Below, piece after piece: positions 18,506-27,121 of a stretch of DNA of 64,000 bases. The position numbers and the translations under genes were made by a program. The notes under the pieces were generated by a model that saw nothing but the letters and a program-made list of their open reading frames with translations, did no database searches and was not told the DNA's origin. The number at the start of each line of letters is the position of its first letter. Positions within the stretch are counted from its first letter, which is position 1. The stretch is taken from the NCBI GenBank assembly GCA_000155695.1, contig DS990592.1:4167820-4231819 (forward strand). Direction: 5' to 3'. This DNA comes from Verrucomicrobiia bacterium DG1235. Its GTDB lineage: Bacteria > Verrucomicrobiota > Verrucomicrobiia > Opitutales > Opitutaceae.

Positions 18506-19039
18506 ATGAAAGAAGAAGACTCTGGGAATGGATTCCAGGTTGATAGTTGCGGAGCGTCGATAGCGTTCTTGCTTTTACGCGTATGGCTTGGGGTTCGGTC
18601 TCTTTTGACTGGTCTTGAGAAGTTCGCGGGAATTGAGACGAAGCAGCGTCCGTTGTTGGATGAATTTGGCGATCCGGACATCAGCGGAGCCATGGTGAAC
18701 GTGAAGGAGAAGGTGTATGGGTTTTCCCACTACCATGGGTTGCCGAAGCCGCTCTACGACAAGTTTGCCGCTGAGCCTCTGATGCCGGTATGGATGCTTG
18801 ATCTCTATTCGGGCGTGCTGGGCTATATCCTGCTGTTGCTAGGGGTACTGCTTCTTCTCGGAGCGCTTCCTCGCATCACGCTCCTCGCGAGTGGACTGGT
18901 CTACGTCAGTCTTTCTGTCGGTCTCATTCTGCTCAACGAAAGCGGTGGTATTGCTTGGCTTGCCACTCACATGATCCTCATCGCTCTGGCTGCGGTACTT
19001 GTTAAGTACAACCGGTTCGCGATCGGTAACAAACTATAG
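18506..19039 (+). CDS. DoxX-like membrane protein 1
   Basis: A 177-residue inner-membrane protein with about four hydrophobic segments (near 20-40, 100-118, 122-142 and 150-170) and a soluble insertion between the first and second. The opening FLLLRVWLGVRSLLTGLEKFAG is the DoxX-type start. AGGA precedes the ATG at a good distance. It sits between two exported oxidoreductases with gaps of 44 and 18 bases, suggesting a membrane partner or electron-transfer role, which is inference. A paralogue lies at 26570-27028. Confidence 0.75.
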   Translation: MKEEDSGNGFQVDSCGASIAFLLLRVWLGVRSLLTGLEKFAGIETKQRPLLDEFGDPDISGAMVNVKEKVYGFSHYHGLPKPLYDKFAAEPLMPVWMLDLYSGVLGYILLLLGVLLLLGALPRITLLASGLVYVSLSVGLILLNESGGIAWLATHMILIALAAVLVKYNRFAIGNKL

Positions 19040-19057
19040 AAGAAAAGGACTATTCGA

Positions 19058-20386
19058 ATGTCGGATGAACCGAAATCAAAACCCCTCTTTCGTAGGGATT
19101 TCATAAAGACAGGCTTGATTGCTGGAGGCGGGATTATGATCGCGCCTCATCTGGCCCGAGCTCAGTCGGCGAATGGCGAGGTGAATGTCGCTCTCATCGG
19201 TCTTGGGGTCCAGGGTCGTGTATTGCTCGACTCGATGTTGAACATCCCCGGAATCCGCTTCCGCGCGGTTTGCGATATCTGGGAGTACAGTCGTCGCTAC
19301 GGGCAGAGAAAGCTGCAGAAGGAAGGCTTTGAAGTTAACGTTTACGAGAACATCGAGGACTTGCTCGACAAGGAGAAGGATCTTGATGTGGCGATCGTTG
19401 CGACGCCTGACTTCTGGCACGCTCGCCATACGAATTTATGCTTGAAGGCGGGGCTGCACGTGTACTGCGAAAAGATGATGGCGCGCACTGTGGAAGAAGC
19501 TCGTTCGATGGTGCTCACTGCACGCGAAACGGGAAAGCTTCTACAGATCGGTCACCAGCGTAGAAGCAATCCGCGCTACCAGCACGCGTATAACAACCTT
19601 ATCCAGAAGGCGAAGATTCCGGGTCGTATCACCAACCTAAACGGTCAGTGGAATCGAGCGGTCACTCCAGACATTGGCTGGCCAAAGAAGTACGCTTTGC
19701 CCGACGATATCCTCAAGCGTTACGGCTACGAGGACATGCACCAGTTCCGCAACTGGCGTTGGTTCAAGGATCTTAGCGGTGGTCCGATTTCGGATCTCGG
19801 CGCTCACCAGATCGATATTTTCAACTGGTTCCTCGATGCGTATCCAAAAAATGTATTCGCGAGTGGTGGAGCTGACTACTATCCGAATCGCGAGTGGTAT
19901 GACAACGTGATGGTGATCTACGAATACGACACGTCTTACGGACCGGTTCGCGCATTTTACCAGACGCTCACGACCACCAGCGCAGGTGGCGGCTATTGGG
20001 AGTATTTCATGGGCGATGAAGGCGCTGTTAAGATGTCGGAGAATCCAAACCTCTCGAAGATCTTCCGCGAGGAAGGCGCTCCAAGCTGGGACAAGTGGAT
20101 TGACCTGCACTATTTGACCCAAGAGGAAGCTCCACCGCCTGCGGAAGATGCTAAGGTCGACGTGCGCGAGACGGCTCCGCTGGCCAAGTTCGATATCCCT
20201 ATCGTGCTCGACAAGCCACCGCATCAGCCGCACTTGGAGAATTTCTTCGCTGCGGTGCATGGAAAAGCCAAGCTCAACGCCGATGGTGAACATTCCTTCA
20301 AGAGTGAGGTCGGCATCTTCCGGGTGAACGAGGCTGTGGAGGCGAAGTGCCTTCTCGAGTTCTCTCCATCAGACTTTGAAGCTTAA
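19058..20386 (+). CDS. Tat-exported Gfo/Idh/MocA-family oxidoreductase 2
   Basis: A 442-residue second exported oxidoreductase. The N-terminus has FRRDFIKTG plus a glycine-rich hydrophobic core and an ARAQS-type cleavage site. The NAD-binding motif LIGLGVQGRV is near residue 48, and HVYCEKMMARTVEEA replaces the usual EKP with EKM, an unusual change in the conserved lysine-proline motif. It is distant from the first copy, so it probably has a different substrate or the two form a mixed complex. It is 18 bases after the DoxX-like gene and 12 before a secreted discoidin-like gene. Confidence 0.88.
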   Translation: MSDEPKSKPLFRRDFIKTGLIAGGGIMIAPHLARAQSANGEVNVALIGLGVQGRVLLDSMLNIPGIRFRAVCDIWEYSRRYGQRKLQKEGFEVNVYENIEDLLDKEKDLDVAIVATPDFWHARHTNLCLKAGLHVYCEKMMARTVEEARSMVLTARETGKLLQIGHQRRSNPRYQHAYNNLIQKAKIPGRITNLNGQWNRAVTPDIGWPKKYALPDDILKRYGYEDMHQFRNWRWFKDLSGGPISDLGAHQIDIFNWFLDAYPKNVFASGGADYYPNREWYDNVMVIYEYDTSYGPVRAFYQTLTTTSAGGGYWEYFMGDEGAVKMSENPNLSKIFREEGAPSWDKWIDLHYLTQEEAPPPAEDAKVDVRETAPLAKFDIPIVLDKPPHQPHLENFFAAVHGKAKLNADGEHSFKSEVGIFRVNEAVEAKCLLEFSPSDFEA

Positions 20387-20398
20387 TCAAAACGAATT

Positions 20399-21046
20399 AT
20401 GACAAAGAAAATTTTATCAATCGCGCTTGTATCCGTCGTGCCCTTACTGGCGGCTGCAGAAAAGGTTCAGATCGAATTGGAATACCCGCCTCCATTTTTG
20501 ACGGGTACGCCGGTGCCGATCTCGTTGCCGAATCTCGAGTCTCCCGATGCTCCTCAAGCGGCTGTGTATGCGCCTGCTGGCGTCGAGAATATCGCCTATG
20601 AAAAGGAGGTCACTTCCAGTGACGACTTTCCGATAATCGGTGAACTCGAGCTGGTGACTGATGGCGACAAGGAAAGTGAGGAAGGCTATTTTGTTGAGCT
20701 CGCTCAAGGCCCGCAATGGGTGCAGATCGATCTCGAGGATGAGGCGAAGCTTTATGGAATCGGTATCTGGCATTTCCACACGCAGAAACGAGCCTATGTG
20801 GATATGGTTGTTCAGTTATCGAATGATGAAGACTTCTCCGATGGGGTCGTAACCGTTTTCAATAACGATCACGATAACAGCCTCGGTTTTGGTGTTGGCA
20901 AGGACATGGCCTATATTGAAACCAACCAAGGAAAGCTTATTTCGGCGAAGGAAAACTCAGCTCGCTATGTGCGTTTGTATTCAGATGGCAATACGAGTAA
21001 TGAGATGAACCATTACGTCGAGGTCGAGGTGTTTGGCGCCTACTAG
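20399..21046 (+). CDS. Secreted F5/8-type C (discoidin-like) domain protein
   Basis: A 215-residue protein with a Sec signal peptide (cleavage after about residue 20, LLAAAEK). A beta-rich domain from about 65 to 213 looks like a galactose-binding/F5/8 type C fold: NIAYEKEVTSSDDF, LVTDGDKESEEGYFVEL, WVQIDLEDEAKLYGIGIWH, and ARYVRLYSDG. This fold usually binds carbohydrate. It lacks a catalytic module, so it may present glycans to the exported oxidoreductases. Its last 14 bases overlap the next gene. Confidence 0.72.
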   Translation: MTKKILSIALVSVVPLLAAAEKVQIELEYPPPFLTGTPVPISLPNLESPDAPQAAVYAPAGVENIAYEKEVTSSDDFPIIGELELVTDGDKESEEGYFVELAQGPQWVQIDLEDEAKLYGIGIWHFHTQKRAYVDMVVQLSNDEDFSDGVVTVFNNDHDNSLGFGVGKDMAYIETNQGKLISAKENSARYVRLYSDGNTSNEMNHYVEVEVFGAY

Positions 21047-22556
21047 AAACAATCTTTACGTTTTTTGGGTCCTAGCGCTCCTCGCGCTAGGGCTCGCTTT
21101 TTGGCTGCGAATCGAAAGTTCGCAGCTTCGTCTTTTTCATGCGGATGAAGGAGTCCAATCCTATCAGGCTTGGCGTTTGATAGAAGAGGATTTCTATCGC
21201 TACGATGCGAGTGAGCATCACGGTCCTTTGCTCTATTATATTTCGAAGTGGATGTATCCACTTCTAACTGACGCGGATGGCGAGCTGACGGATGCTGGCA
21301 TGCGGCGCGTGCCAATGGTTTTCAGTTTGGCGATGATTGCCTTTGGGATTTTGGTGTTGAGACGGCGTGGTATGATTGAGGCGATTCTATGGGGGCTGAT
21401 TGTCGGAGTTGCTCCGCTTTGCGTTATTTATGGCTCCTACTTTGTTCAGGAGGCCTTGCTGGCGTGTTTTACCTTAATCTTTATAGTGACTCTCTTTTCC
21501 TATTGGCGAAATCCGAGTTGGGGCGGTGCGGCGCTAGCCGGTCTAGCTTTGGGATTAATGCATGTGACGAAGGAGACTGCGGTTCTGCATGTTGCCTCGA
21601 TTGCTCTTGCTTTGGGCGTGTTGGCGTTTGTGGGGAATGAGAAATTCAAGGCTTCGTTTTCTGTTGCGGCTAAGCATCTGGGGCTCGTTTTTGGTATCGT
21701 ATTTTTGCTTCATTGTTTTTTCTTTTCTTCCTTTTTTGAGAACCCAGCAGGGATTCTTGACGGGGTTTCTGCGTTTTTCAGTTATGCGGAGCGCTCGAAA
21801 GGACAGGGGCATGAGAAGCCATTTCTGTATTACTTTATGCTGTTGTGGCCGCATAGCCGTGAAGGTGTTGCTTGGGGAGAGTCGGCGTTCTTAGTGACTG
21901 TTGCAATTGGAGTCGGGGTATCTGTCTTTCATGCATCAAGAAACTCGTTTCGCTTTTATCTCGTTGCGTGCGGCTTGCTGTTGTTTTTTGTGTATTCGCT
22001 GATTCCATACAAGAACCCTTGGCTGCTGCTAACGCCCTATTGCTTGCTGGCCTATGCGGCGGCATGCGGGTTGGTGGAATTGGGAAATGGGATTGGCATG
22101 CGGTTTCGCTGGGCAAAATCGTGCTTGGCAATTGTTCTGGCTTTCTGGCTTGGCAGCGAGCTTTGGGGGAATGCGAAAAAGGCGGTATTTCAGTTTTCGA
22201 GCGCGAGTCGGAATCCATACCTCTACATGCATACGACTTCCCGATATGCGAAGCTATTGGATCGGCTTGAGACGGTGAAGGGTAAGGAGGATATATCTAT
22301 TTACAGTCCGGATGCGGCGTGGCCGTTGCCGTGGCATCTTCGCGGGTGGGATCGCGTTGGTTATTGGACTGATCTTGGCAGTTTTCAGGCAGGTGTTATT
22401 GATGTGATTGATACGCGTTTATTGGAGAGTGAAGCTGCTGTTATGTCTGATGGGGGATTTTGGGAGTTGCATGGCTTGCGTCCCAATACCTTGTTGGCTT
22501 TAAGGGCTTCTGACGAAATCGCGGAACGATGGATCAGGGAAAATGCTGAAGATTGA
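21033..22556 (+). CDS. Polytopic GT-C-type glycosyltransferase (Agl23/TIGR03663-like)
   Basis: A 507-residue membrane protein with roughly ten hydrophobic helices. The first helix is followed by HADEGVQSYQAW, the acidic motif expected for GT-C enzymes that use lipid-linked sugars, and then HHGPLLYY. This pattern resembles the TIGR03663 (Agl23-like) family. The apparent start is TTG at 21033, inside the end of the previous gene. No later start keeps the first helix. The C-terminal 90 residues are soluble. It is overlapped by the ApbE gene. The product could glycosylate an exported partner, which is inference. Confidence 0.75.
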   Translation: MAPTRNNLYVFWVLALLALGLAFWLRIESSQLRLFHADEGVQSYQAWRLIEEDFYRYDASEHHGPLLYYISKWMYPLLTDADGELTDAGMRRVPMVFSLAMIAFGILVLRRRGMIEAILWGLIVGVAPLCVIYGSYFVQEALLACFTLIFIVTLFSYWRNPSWGGAALAGLALGLMHVTKETAVLHVASIALALGVLAFVGNEKFKASFSVAAKHLGLVFGIVFLLHCFFFSSFFENPAGILDGVSAFFSYAERSKGQGHEKPFLYYFMLLWPHSREGVAWGESAFLVTVAIGVGVSVFHASRNSFRFYLVACGLLLFFVYSLIPYKNPWLLLTPYCLLAYAAACGLVELGNGIGMRFRWAKSCLAIVLAFWLGSELWGNAKKAVFQFSSASRNPYLYMHTTSRYAKLLDRLETVKGKEDISIYSPDAAWPLPWHLRGWDRVGYWTDLGSFQAGVIDVIDTRLLESEAAVMSDGGFWELHGLRPNTLLALRASDEIAERWIRENAED

Positions 22557-23418
22557 CGAGAGGGAAGGCCTGTATCGCTTTCGCCATGAAGCGATGGCGA
22601 CTGAGCTCGTGCTTTCACTTGGCGGAGTTGATGCAGATTACGCGCGTCAGGCGGCTCAGGCTTTTTTTGCTCGGGTGGATGAGGTCGAGGCAAAGTTGAG
22701 TTTGTATCAGGAAAGTAGTGACGTAACGCGTATTAATCTACTTGAAGCTGGTACGGAAACGCGGGTCTCGGAGGAGTGTGTCGATTGCTTGCAGGTGGCC
22801 ATGTTGGCTAGCGGTCTAACGGGCGAGAGATTTCATCCCTTTCTCGGACGGGAGTCATTGCGGAGGAAGGGTGGTGAACCTTTTTTTCTGAAGCATTTGA
22901 TGGCCGGAGAAGGAGCGCTGAAAGGTAGCCCTGCAATAGAGATTGATCCTGAAAAGCGACGAGTGATAAAGCTTGGAGAAGGTATGGTGTTGGACTTTGG
23001 CGGGATCGGAAAGGGATTCGCTTTGGATTGCGCGATGGAGGAAATCGAGGATTGGGAAGTGCCGATCGCTATGGCGAATTTCGGGGGGAGCACTTTGTTG
23101 TTTCGGGGCGAGGAGCGCGAGGGAGCTTGGACCGGTACGCTTTGCGGCGAGGCTTTGCAGCCATTTTGTTCGGGCGCGATTTCCAGTTCGGGTGTTGGCT
23201 TTCAGGGGGAGCATATCGTCGGGAGCGAGATTCGTTGGGATCGCAGTTTCGCTCGCTGCCAGTCTGCGGCTATGGCGGATGCGTTAACGACCGGAGCGAT
23301 GTTGATGAGCGAATCAGAACTGGATGCTCTAGGAGCTGCTGAGTCCGGTCTGGCTTTAGCAGCGACTTGTAGTTCTATAAATTGGGGAGTGAAACCGTTT
23401 TGCTCATGGAAGGCGTGA
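22543..23418 (+). CDS. ApbE-like FAD:protein FMN transferase
   Basis: A 291-residue ApbE-family protein, the enzyme that attaches FMN to threonine or serine of target flavoproteins. Visible blocks are FRHEAMATEL (usually AMGT, here glycine to alanine), LDFGGIGKGFALD, and the metal-binding MADALTTGAM. The usual SHIIDP is degenerate (GEHIVGSE). There is no signal peptide or lipobox, unlike many secreted ApbE proteins, so it should be cytoplasmic. It overlaps the GT-C gene by 14 bases and the GT2 gene by 13. No flavinylation target is obvious in the operon. Confidence 0.82.
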   Translation: MLKIDEREGLYRFRHEAMATELVLSLGGVDADYARQAAQAFFARVDEVEAKLSLYQESSDVTRINLLEAGTETRVSEECVDCLQVAMLASGLTGERFHPFLGRESLRRKGGEPFFLKHLMAGEGALKGSPAIEIDPEKRRVIKLGEGMVLDFGGIGKGFALDCAMEEIEDWEVPIAMANFGGSTLLFRGEEREGAWTGTLCGEALQPFCSGAISSSGVGFQGEHIVGSEIRWDRSFARCQSAAMADALTTGAMLMSESELDALGAAESGLALAATCSSINWGVKPFCSWKA

Positions 23419-24140
23419 AATTGGATTGTTTTTTAGTGATTCCCTGTTTTCACGAAAGTGAGCGTGTACCGGAATTCTTGAACCTTTTATGCGCGGAAAT
23501 CGCTTCGAGCGGGCTTTCGGTTGGGGTTCAGTTAGTCGATGACGGGTCAGGCACTCGGGAAGTGGAGCAGCTTCGGAAGGTGACTTCGCGTGTTCGAAAT
23601 GTGTATCCATTTGTTGGAGAGGTATTCGCCTTGAAAGAAAATGGAGGCAAGGGCTTGGCGATCCGATCAGGATGGGCTTTGGCCCCTGATGATTGCCCGC
23701 TGCTGGGCTTTGTCGATGCGGATGGTTCGGTCGCTGCGAGCGAAGTGGTGCGAGTCTTGCGTGTGGCTCTTGACTTGGATGAAGAGAGTCTAGTGATGGC
23801 GAGTCGAAGAGCGAAAGGAGCTCGTGTAGAGCGCTCGCTGTTTCGAAAATTTCTAGCGGGGTCTTTTTCTCTGATGACGCGTGTTTTTTATGGAATCCGA
23901 ATTTTGGATACGCAGTGCGGATGCAAGTTTGTTTCCGGGCCTTGGTATCGTGAACAAGCTCTCGCTTTCAGCGAGGATGGGTTTGGATTGGACTTGGAAC
24001 TAATCCTTCGGGCTCGGGAGAGCGGGATGTCTATCCGGGAGGTGGGAGTTGCGTGGAAGGAAGTGTCGGGGAGCAAGGTTGGCTTTGAAAGCTGCTGGAG
24101 ACTAGGCAAGGCGGTCGCGCTACGTCGGATAGGCGGTTAA
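23406..24140 (+). CDS. Glycosyltransferase family 2 protein
   Basis: A 244-residue cytoplasmic or membrane-associated GT-A enzyme. LVIPCFHESERVPEFLNLL opens the fold. Nucleotide-sugar binding residues are in QLVDDGSGT, the metal motif is in GFVDADGSVA, and DTQCGCKF and DLELILRA follow. This pattern is typical of dolichyl-phosphate mannose/glucose synthase-like enzymes that make polyprenyl-phosphate sugars. That would supply the lipid-linked donor for the GT-C protein two genes upstream. ATG 23406 (overlapping the ApbE stop) is preferred over TTG 23382. It ends 12 bases before a converging gene. Confidence 0.85.
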   Translation: MEGVKLDCFLVIPCFHESERVPEFLNLLCAEIASSGLSVGVQLVDDGSGTREVEQLRKVTSRVRNVYPFVGEVFALKENGGKGLAIRSGWALAPDDCPLLGFVDADGSVAASEVVRVLRVALDLDEESLVMASRRAKGARVERSLFRKFLAGSFSLMTRVFYGIRILDTQCGCKFVSGPWYREQALAFSEDGFGLDLELILRARESGMSIREVGVAWKEVSGSKVGFESCWRLGKAVALRRIGG

Positions 24141-24152
24141 GGCCGGATGCTT

Positions 24153-26423
24153 TTATTGGGTTTGGTCTACGGTGAGGTACTGGTTTATTGTTGGAGATTT
24201 GATTGAGGTTGTTTCGCCGTCCGGCCAATGAATGCGTAATTGGTTTATGGTTACATTTGATCCAAGGCCGAAGTTCAGGTTTGAGGCGTTTTGTCCTGAG
24301 AAGACTTCTCCGTGGGTGTAGAGCCGCTCGCTGGTGTAGTCGGGGCACTCGATGACGACTCGGGTGCCGAGGATTGGTTTTCCGGGAGTTGGGCGTAGGG
24401 TGACGCCGATCCAGTTGCCGGTGTTTTTGAGTTGATTGTGGTAGAGGTGCACGCGTTCGAGTGACTGGATGGAATCTAGTTCGATTAGGAGTAGGTCTAC
24501 GCGCCCATCACGGTCGAAGTCTTCGCCGATGACCGCTCGACCGTCGCCGCCGTGTGAAAGGCCGTAGAGGTAGGCCACGTTTAGGAAGCCTTTTCCTTCG
24601 AGGTTGAGATAGAAGTGATCTTTTTCGAATGGATTCCAGCCCATCTGATTTCCGCCTACGAGGGCTTCGGGACCGAACTGGGTGTAGAAGGAGTCAAGCT
24701 GTTCGCTAGAGAAGGCGGATTCGGAGTAGATGTCGTGAGTCCAGAAATTGGTGCAATAGTCGCGGGCGGTGGACTTTGAGAGGTAGCCGTTTGCGATGAA
24801 AATGTCCGGGTAGCTGTCGTTATTGAAGTCTTTCGAGCTGCTTCCCCAAGACCAGCCTGAGCGGGCGACGTTTTCGCTGGTTTCTCGTTGAGCGAGGTGT
24901 CCTTTGGGGTCGCCGTAGTAGAGGCGATTGCCTTTGGCGATGCGCATGCGCATTTTTTGGTGTTCGGGAAATTCGTCGCGTCCGAGCCCCATTTGCTCGA
25001 GTCGGCGAGCGGTGGTGGAGCTCATGCCTACGGCGAGGAGGTCGGTGGCTCCGTCGCGATCGAAATCAGCGAAGGCGTGGCTCATGCCGAAGAGGCTTCG
25101 GTCGTCGAGGTATTCGGAGGTTTTGTCGATGAGGGCGCCGTTTTGGTTTTCGTGTACGTCGACTCCGGAGAAGTCGCTTGTCACCAGAAGGTCAATACGC
25201 TGGTCGTGGTTAAGGTCCTGGAAGGAAGCGGTGAAGGCGCGTCGGCCGCGTTTTTGGGCGATGGAGGATTTTTCGGTGATGTCTTCGAAGAGCAGGTTGC
25301 GGTTGTTCTTGAGGAGGAAGGCGGGGCGTCCGTCGTTGGCGTCGAAGTAGGGAGTGGGGATTTTTCCGTTTTCGTAGATGGGGGCAGATTGGCCAAGGTA
25401 TATTTCCGGATATCCGTCACCGGTAATGTCACCCGCTGCAAGAAGACCGGTTTTTAAAGGCGTATCGGATTTCCAGATACCGAAAGGTTTGCCATCGAAG
25501 GAGTTGGTGGCTTTATTGAAGGTGTATGCAAAAAGGTAGGGAGCGTCAGCGGTGGAGAGGACGTACTCTATTTTTCCGTCAAGGTTGAGGTCGGCGAAAA
25601 AGGCTGCGGTGGGGAGTCCGCGGATCATGAATTTGGCCAGTTGTGTTTCCTGGAACTGGAAGTTCCCCTTGTTGAGGTAGAGGGCGTTTTTTCGGGGGAA
25701 GGCGATGTCGGGGAGTCCGTCCTGGTTGAGGTCTTCGACAAGCACGATCCCATAGGGTGTGGTGTTTGGCTTGGATTCGAGCCACTTGGTAGGCTTGGAG
25801 ATAGGCGTATTGTTTCGAGTGAGGATCTCCATTTTTTGGATACGAATGGAGTTTGGATAGCTGATTTCGTTCTCTGGGGCATCTTGCCATGCGATGGCGA
25901 GCGTGCCTTTGAGGATGTAGCGCTGCGGATTTGAATTCGGACCCGATACGTGGAGGGCAAAGGTGAAGGTGGAGGTGGGTGCTTCGTTTTCCTGGGCGTT
26001 GAAGGAGGCGTGGTGCCATTCGCTTTGCTCGATGCGGAATCCTTGGCGTTGGTAGGTTTCTACGAGCTGTCGAAAGTCGCTTTGGGAGAGCGGCTTTACC
26101 GTATCGCTGGCGGGTACGAAGGACTCGATGCCGTCTTGGTAGCTTTGGGCGTGGGTGAATGACGGTAGCTCAAAGCGATCGAAGGGGAATTGTATAAGGG
26201 CGACGGACTGGTCTTCGTGACGTCGCATCTCGTCCCAGAGGTTGATAAATGCGGTTTCGTAGCGCTGGGCGAGTTTTTCCTGTTCCCAAATGGAGCCGTC
26301 GAGGGCTTGGCGCTGGTCGATGATGGCATCGATGTCACTGGCGTTCAGCGGCGCGATTGTAAAGAGGACGAACCAGAGAATAATCGTGACTCGATGGAGG
26401 GGGCTAGGGGTAGATTGGGGCAT
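24153..26423 (-). CDS. Secreted FG-GAP (VCBS) repeat protein with ASPIC/UnbV domain
   Basis: A 756-residue secreted protein: signal peptide to about residue 28, a charged helical region, then a beta-propeller of FG-GAP calcium-binding repeats (EDLNQDGLPDIAF, FADLNLDGKIEYV, AGDITGDGYPEIYLG, QDLNHDQRIDLL, ADFDRDGATDLLAVG, KDFNNDSYPDIFIANGY, EDFDRDGRVDLLLIE). The end (about 695-750) is an ASPIC/UnbV domain with LRIHWPDGETTSI. Such proteins are abundant in Verrucomicrobiota and Planctomycetota and are thought to bind ligands at the surface. No enzyme motif is present. It is convergent with the seven-gene operon. Confidence 0.87.
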   Translation of the reverse strand: MPQSTPSPLHRVTIILWFVLFTIAPLNASDIDAIIDQRQALDGSIWEQEKLAQRYETAFINLWDEMRRHEDQSVALIQFPFDRFELPSFTHAQSYQDGIESFVPASDTVKPLSQSDFRQLVETYQRQGFRIEQSEWHHASFNAQENEAPTSTFTFALHVSGPNSNPQRYILKGTLAIAWQDAPENEISYPNSIRIQKMEILTRNNTPISKPTKWLESKPNTTPYGIVLVEDLNQDGLPDIAFPRKNALYLNKGNFQFQETQLAKFMIRGLPTAAFFADLNLDGKIEYVLSTADAPYLFAYTFNKATNSFDGKPFGIWKSDTPLKTGLLAAGDITGDGYPEIYLGQSAPIYENGKIPTPYFDANDGRPAFLLKNNRNLLFEDITEKSSIAQKRGRRAFTASFQDLNHDQRIDLLVTSDFSGVDVHENQNGALIDKTSEYLDDRSLFGMSHAFADFDRDGATDLLAVGMSSTTARRLEQMGLGRDEFPEHQKMRMRIAKGNRLYYGDPKGHLAQRETSENVARSGWSWGSSSKDFNNDSYPDIFIANGYLSKSTARDYCTNFWTHDIYSESAFSSEQLDSFYTQFGPEALVGGNQMGWNPFEKDHFYLNLEGKGFLNVAYLYGLSHGGDGRAVIGEDFDRDGRVDLLLIELDSIQSLERVHLYHNQLKNTGNWIGVTLRPTPGKPILGTRVVIECPDYTSERLYTHGEVFSGQNASNLNFGLGSNVTINQLRIHWPDGETTSIKSPTINQYLTVDQTQ

Positions 26424-26504
26424 TTGAAGGGTAATTTAATTAAGAGGCAATTTAGCGCAACATAATTGCGTTGAATTAGGACTGGGCTGAGTTCTGGAAA
26501 CGCA

Positions 26505-26535
26505 AAACGCCCCAGCCGATGTAGCTGGGACGTTT
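26505..26535 (-). terminator. Intrinsic terminator after the DoxX-like gene
   Basis: AAACG-C-CCCAGC (26505-26516) pairs with GCTGGG-A-CGTTT (26524-26535) around a 7-base loop, with one mismatch. Read on the minus strand the stem runs into a T-rich CGTTTTGCGTTT stretch. It lies 35 bases beyond the stop of the DoxX-like gene and before the FG-GAP gene start. Confidence 0.7.
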
Positions 26536-26569
26536 CGATTCGGGGTAGTTTTGTATCTAGAGTCTGCGG

Positions 26570-27028
26570 CTAGCGCAGGCTTTCAAATTTGTTGTGCCTT
26601 ACGAAGTAGAGGGCGGCGGTGGTGAAGAGGAGGTAGAAGCCGATCTCGTTCACTTTGCCGCCGTCTCCGAGGACCATTTGCCCGTAGGCGAGGGAGACGA
26701 AAGTGAGAGCGATGAGGGCGAGGACGTACTTGGTCTTGACTCCGAGGAGAAGCAGGAGTCCGAGGATGATTTCGACGTATCCGATACAGTAGGCGTAGAT
26801 GGATACGAGGAAGCCGGGAATGTCGGTCTTCTCGAAGGCTGAGATCATCCAGGGAACGACGCCGTTATAGTAGCTTTCGAAGGAATAGTCCCCGTCCTGG
26901 TTTTTGAATTTGCCGAGGCCGGCAAGCAGGAAGCGGAGGCCTAGGAAGAGCCGGAGAGAGATGAAGGCCCAAGATTCGGCGGACCAGTAGAGAGGAGACC
27001 CGTTGCGTTGCGCGGTCTTTCGTGCCAT
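26570..27028 (-). CDS. DoxX-like membrane protein 2
   Basis: A 152-residue inner-membrane protein with about four hydrophobic helices, beginning FISLRLFLGLRFLLAGLGKF after a short polar N-terminus. It resembles the DoxX-like protein at 18506-19039 (shared LGKF/LEKF, LLLLLGV, FVSLAYG/YVSLSVG and NKF/NRF near the end). It is followed by a good intrinsic terminator. Upstream at 93 bases is the BASS transporter gene on the same strand, possibly cotranscribed. Function is unknown; the family is linked to redox and membrane-stress complexes. Confidence 0.78.
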   Translation of the reverse strand: MARKTAQRNGSPLYWSAESWAFISLRLFLGLRFLLAGLGKFKNQDGDYSFESYYNGVVPWMISAFEKTDIPGFLVSIYAYCIGYVEIILGLLLLLGVKTKYVLALIALTFVSLAYGQMVLGDGGKVNEIGFYLLFTTAALYFVRHNKFESLR

Positions 27029-27121
27029 TTGCTTGTTTGGTTTGAGGTTCTTTCAAGGGTTCGAGCAAGTTGGGTAAAAGCGGGGTTTTGCTCGAGTTTC
27101 GGAGAATGGGAAAGGCGGGTT

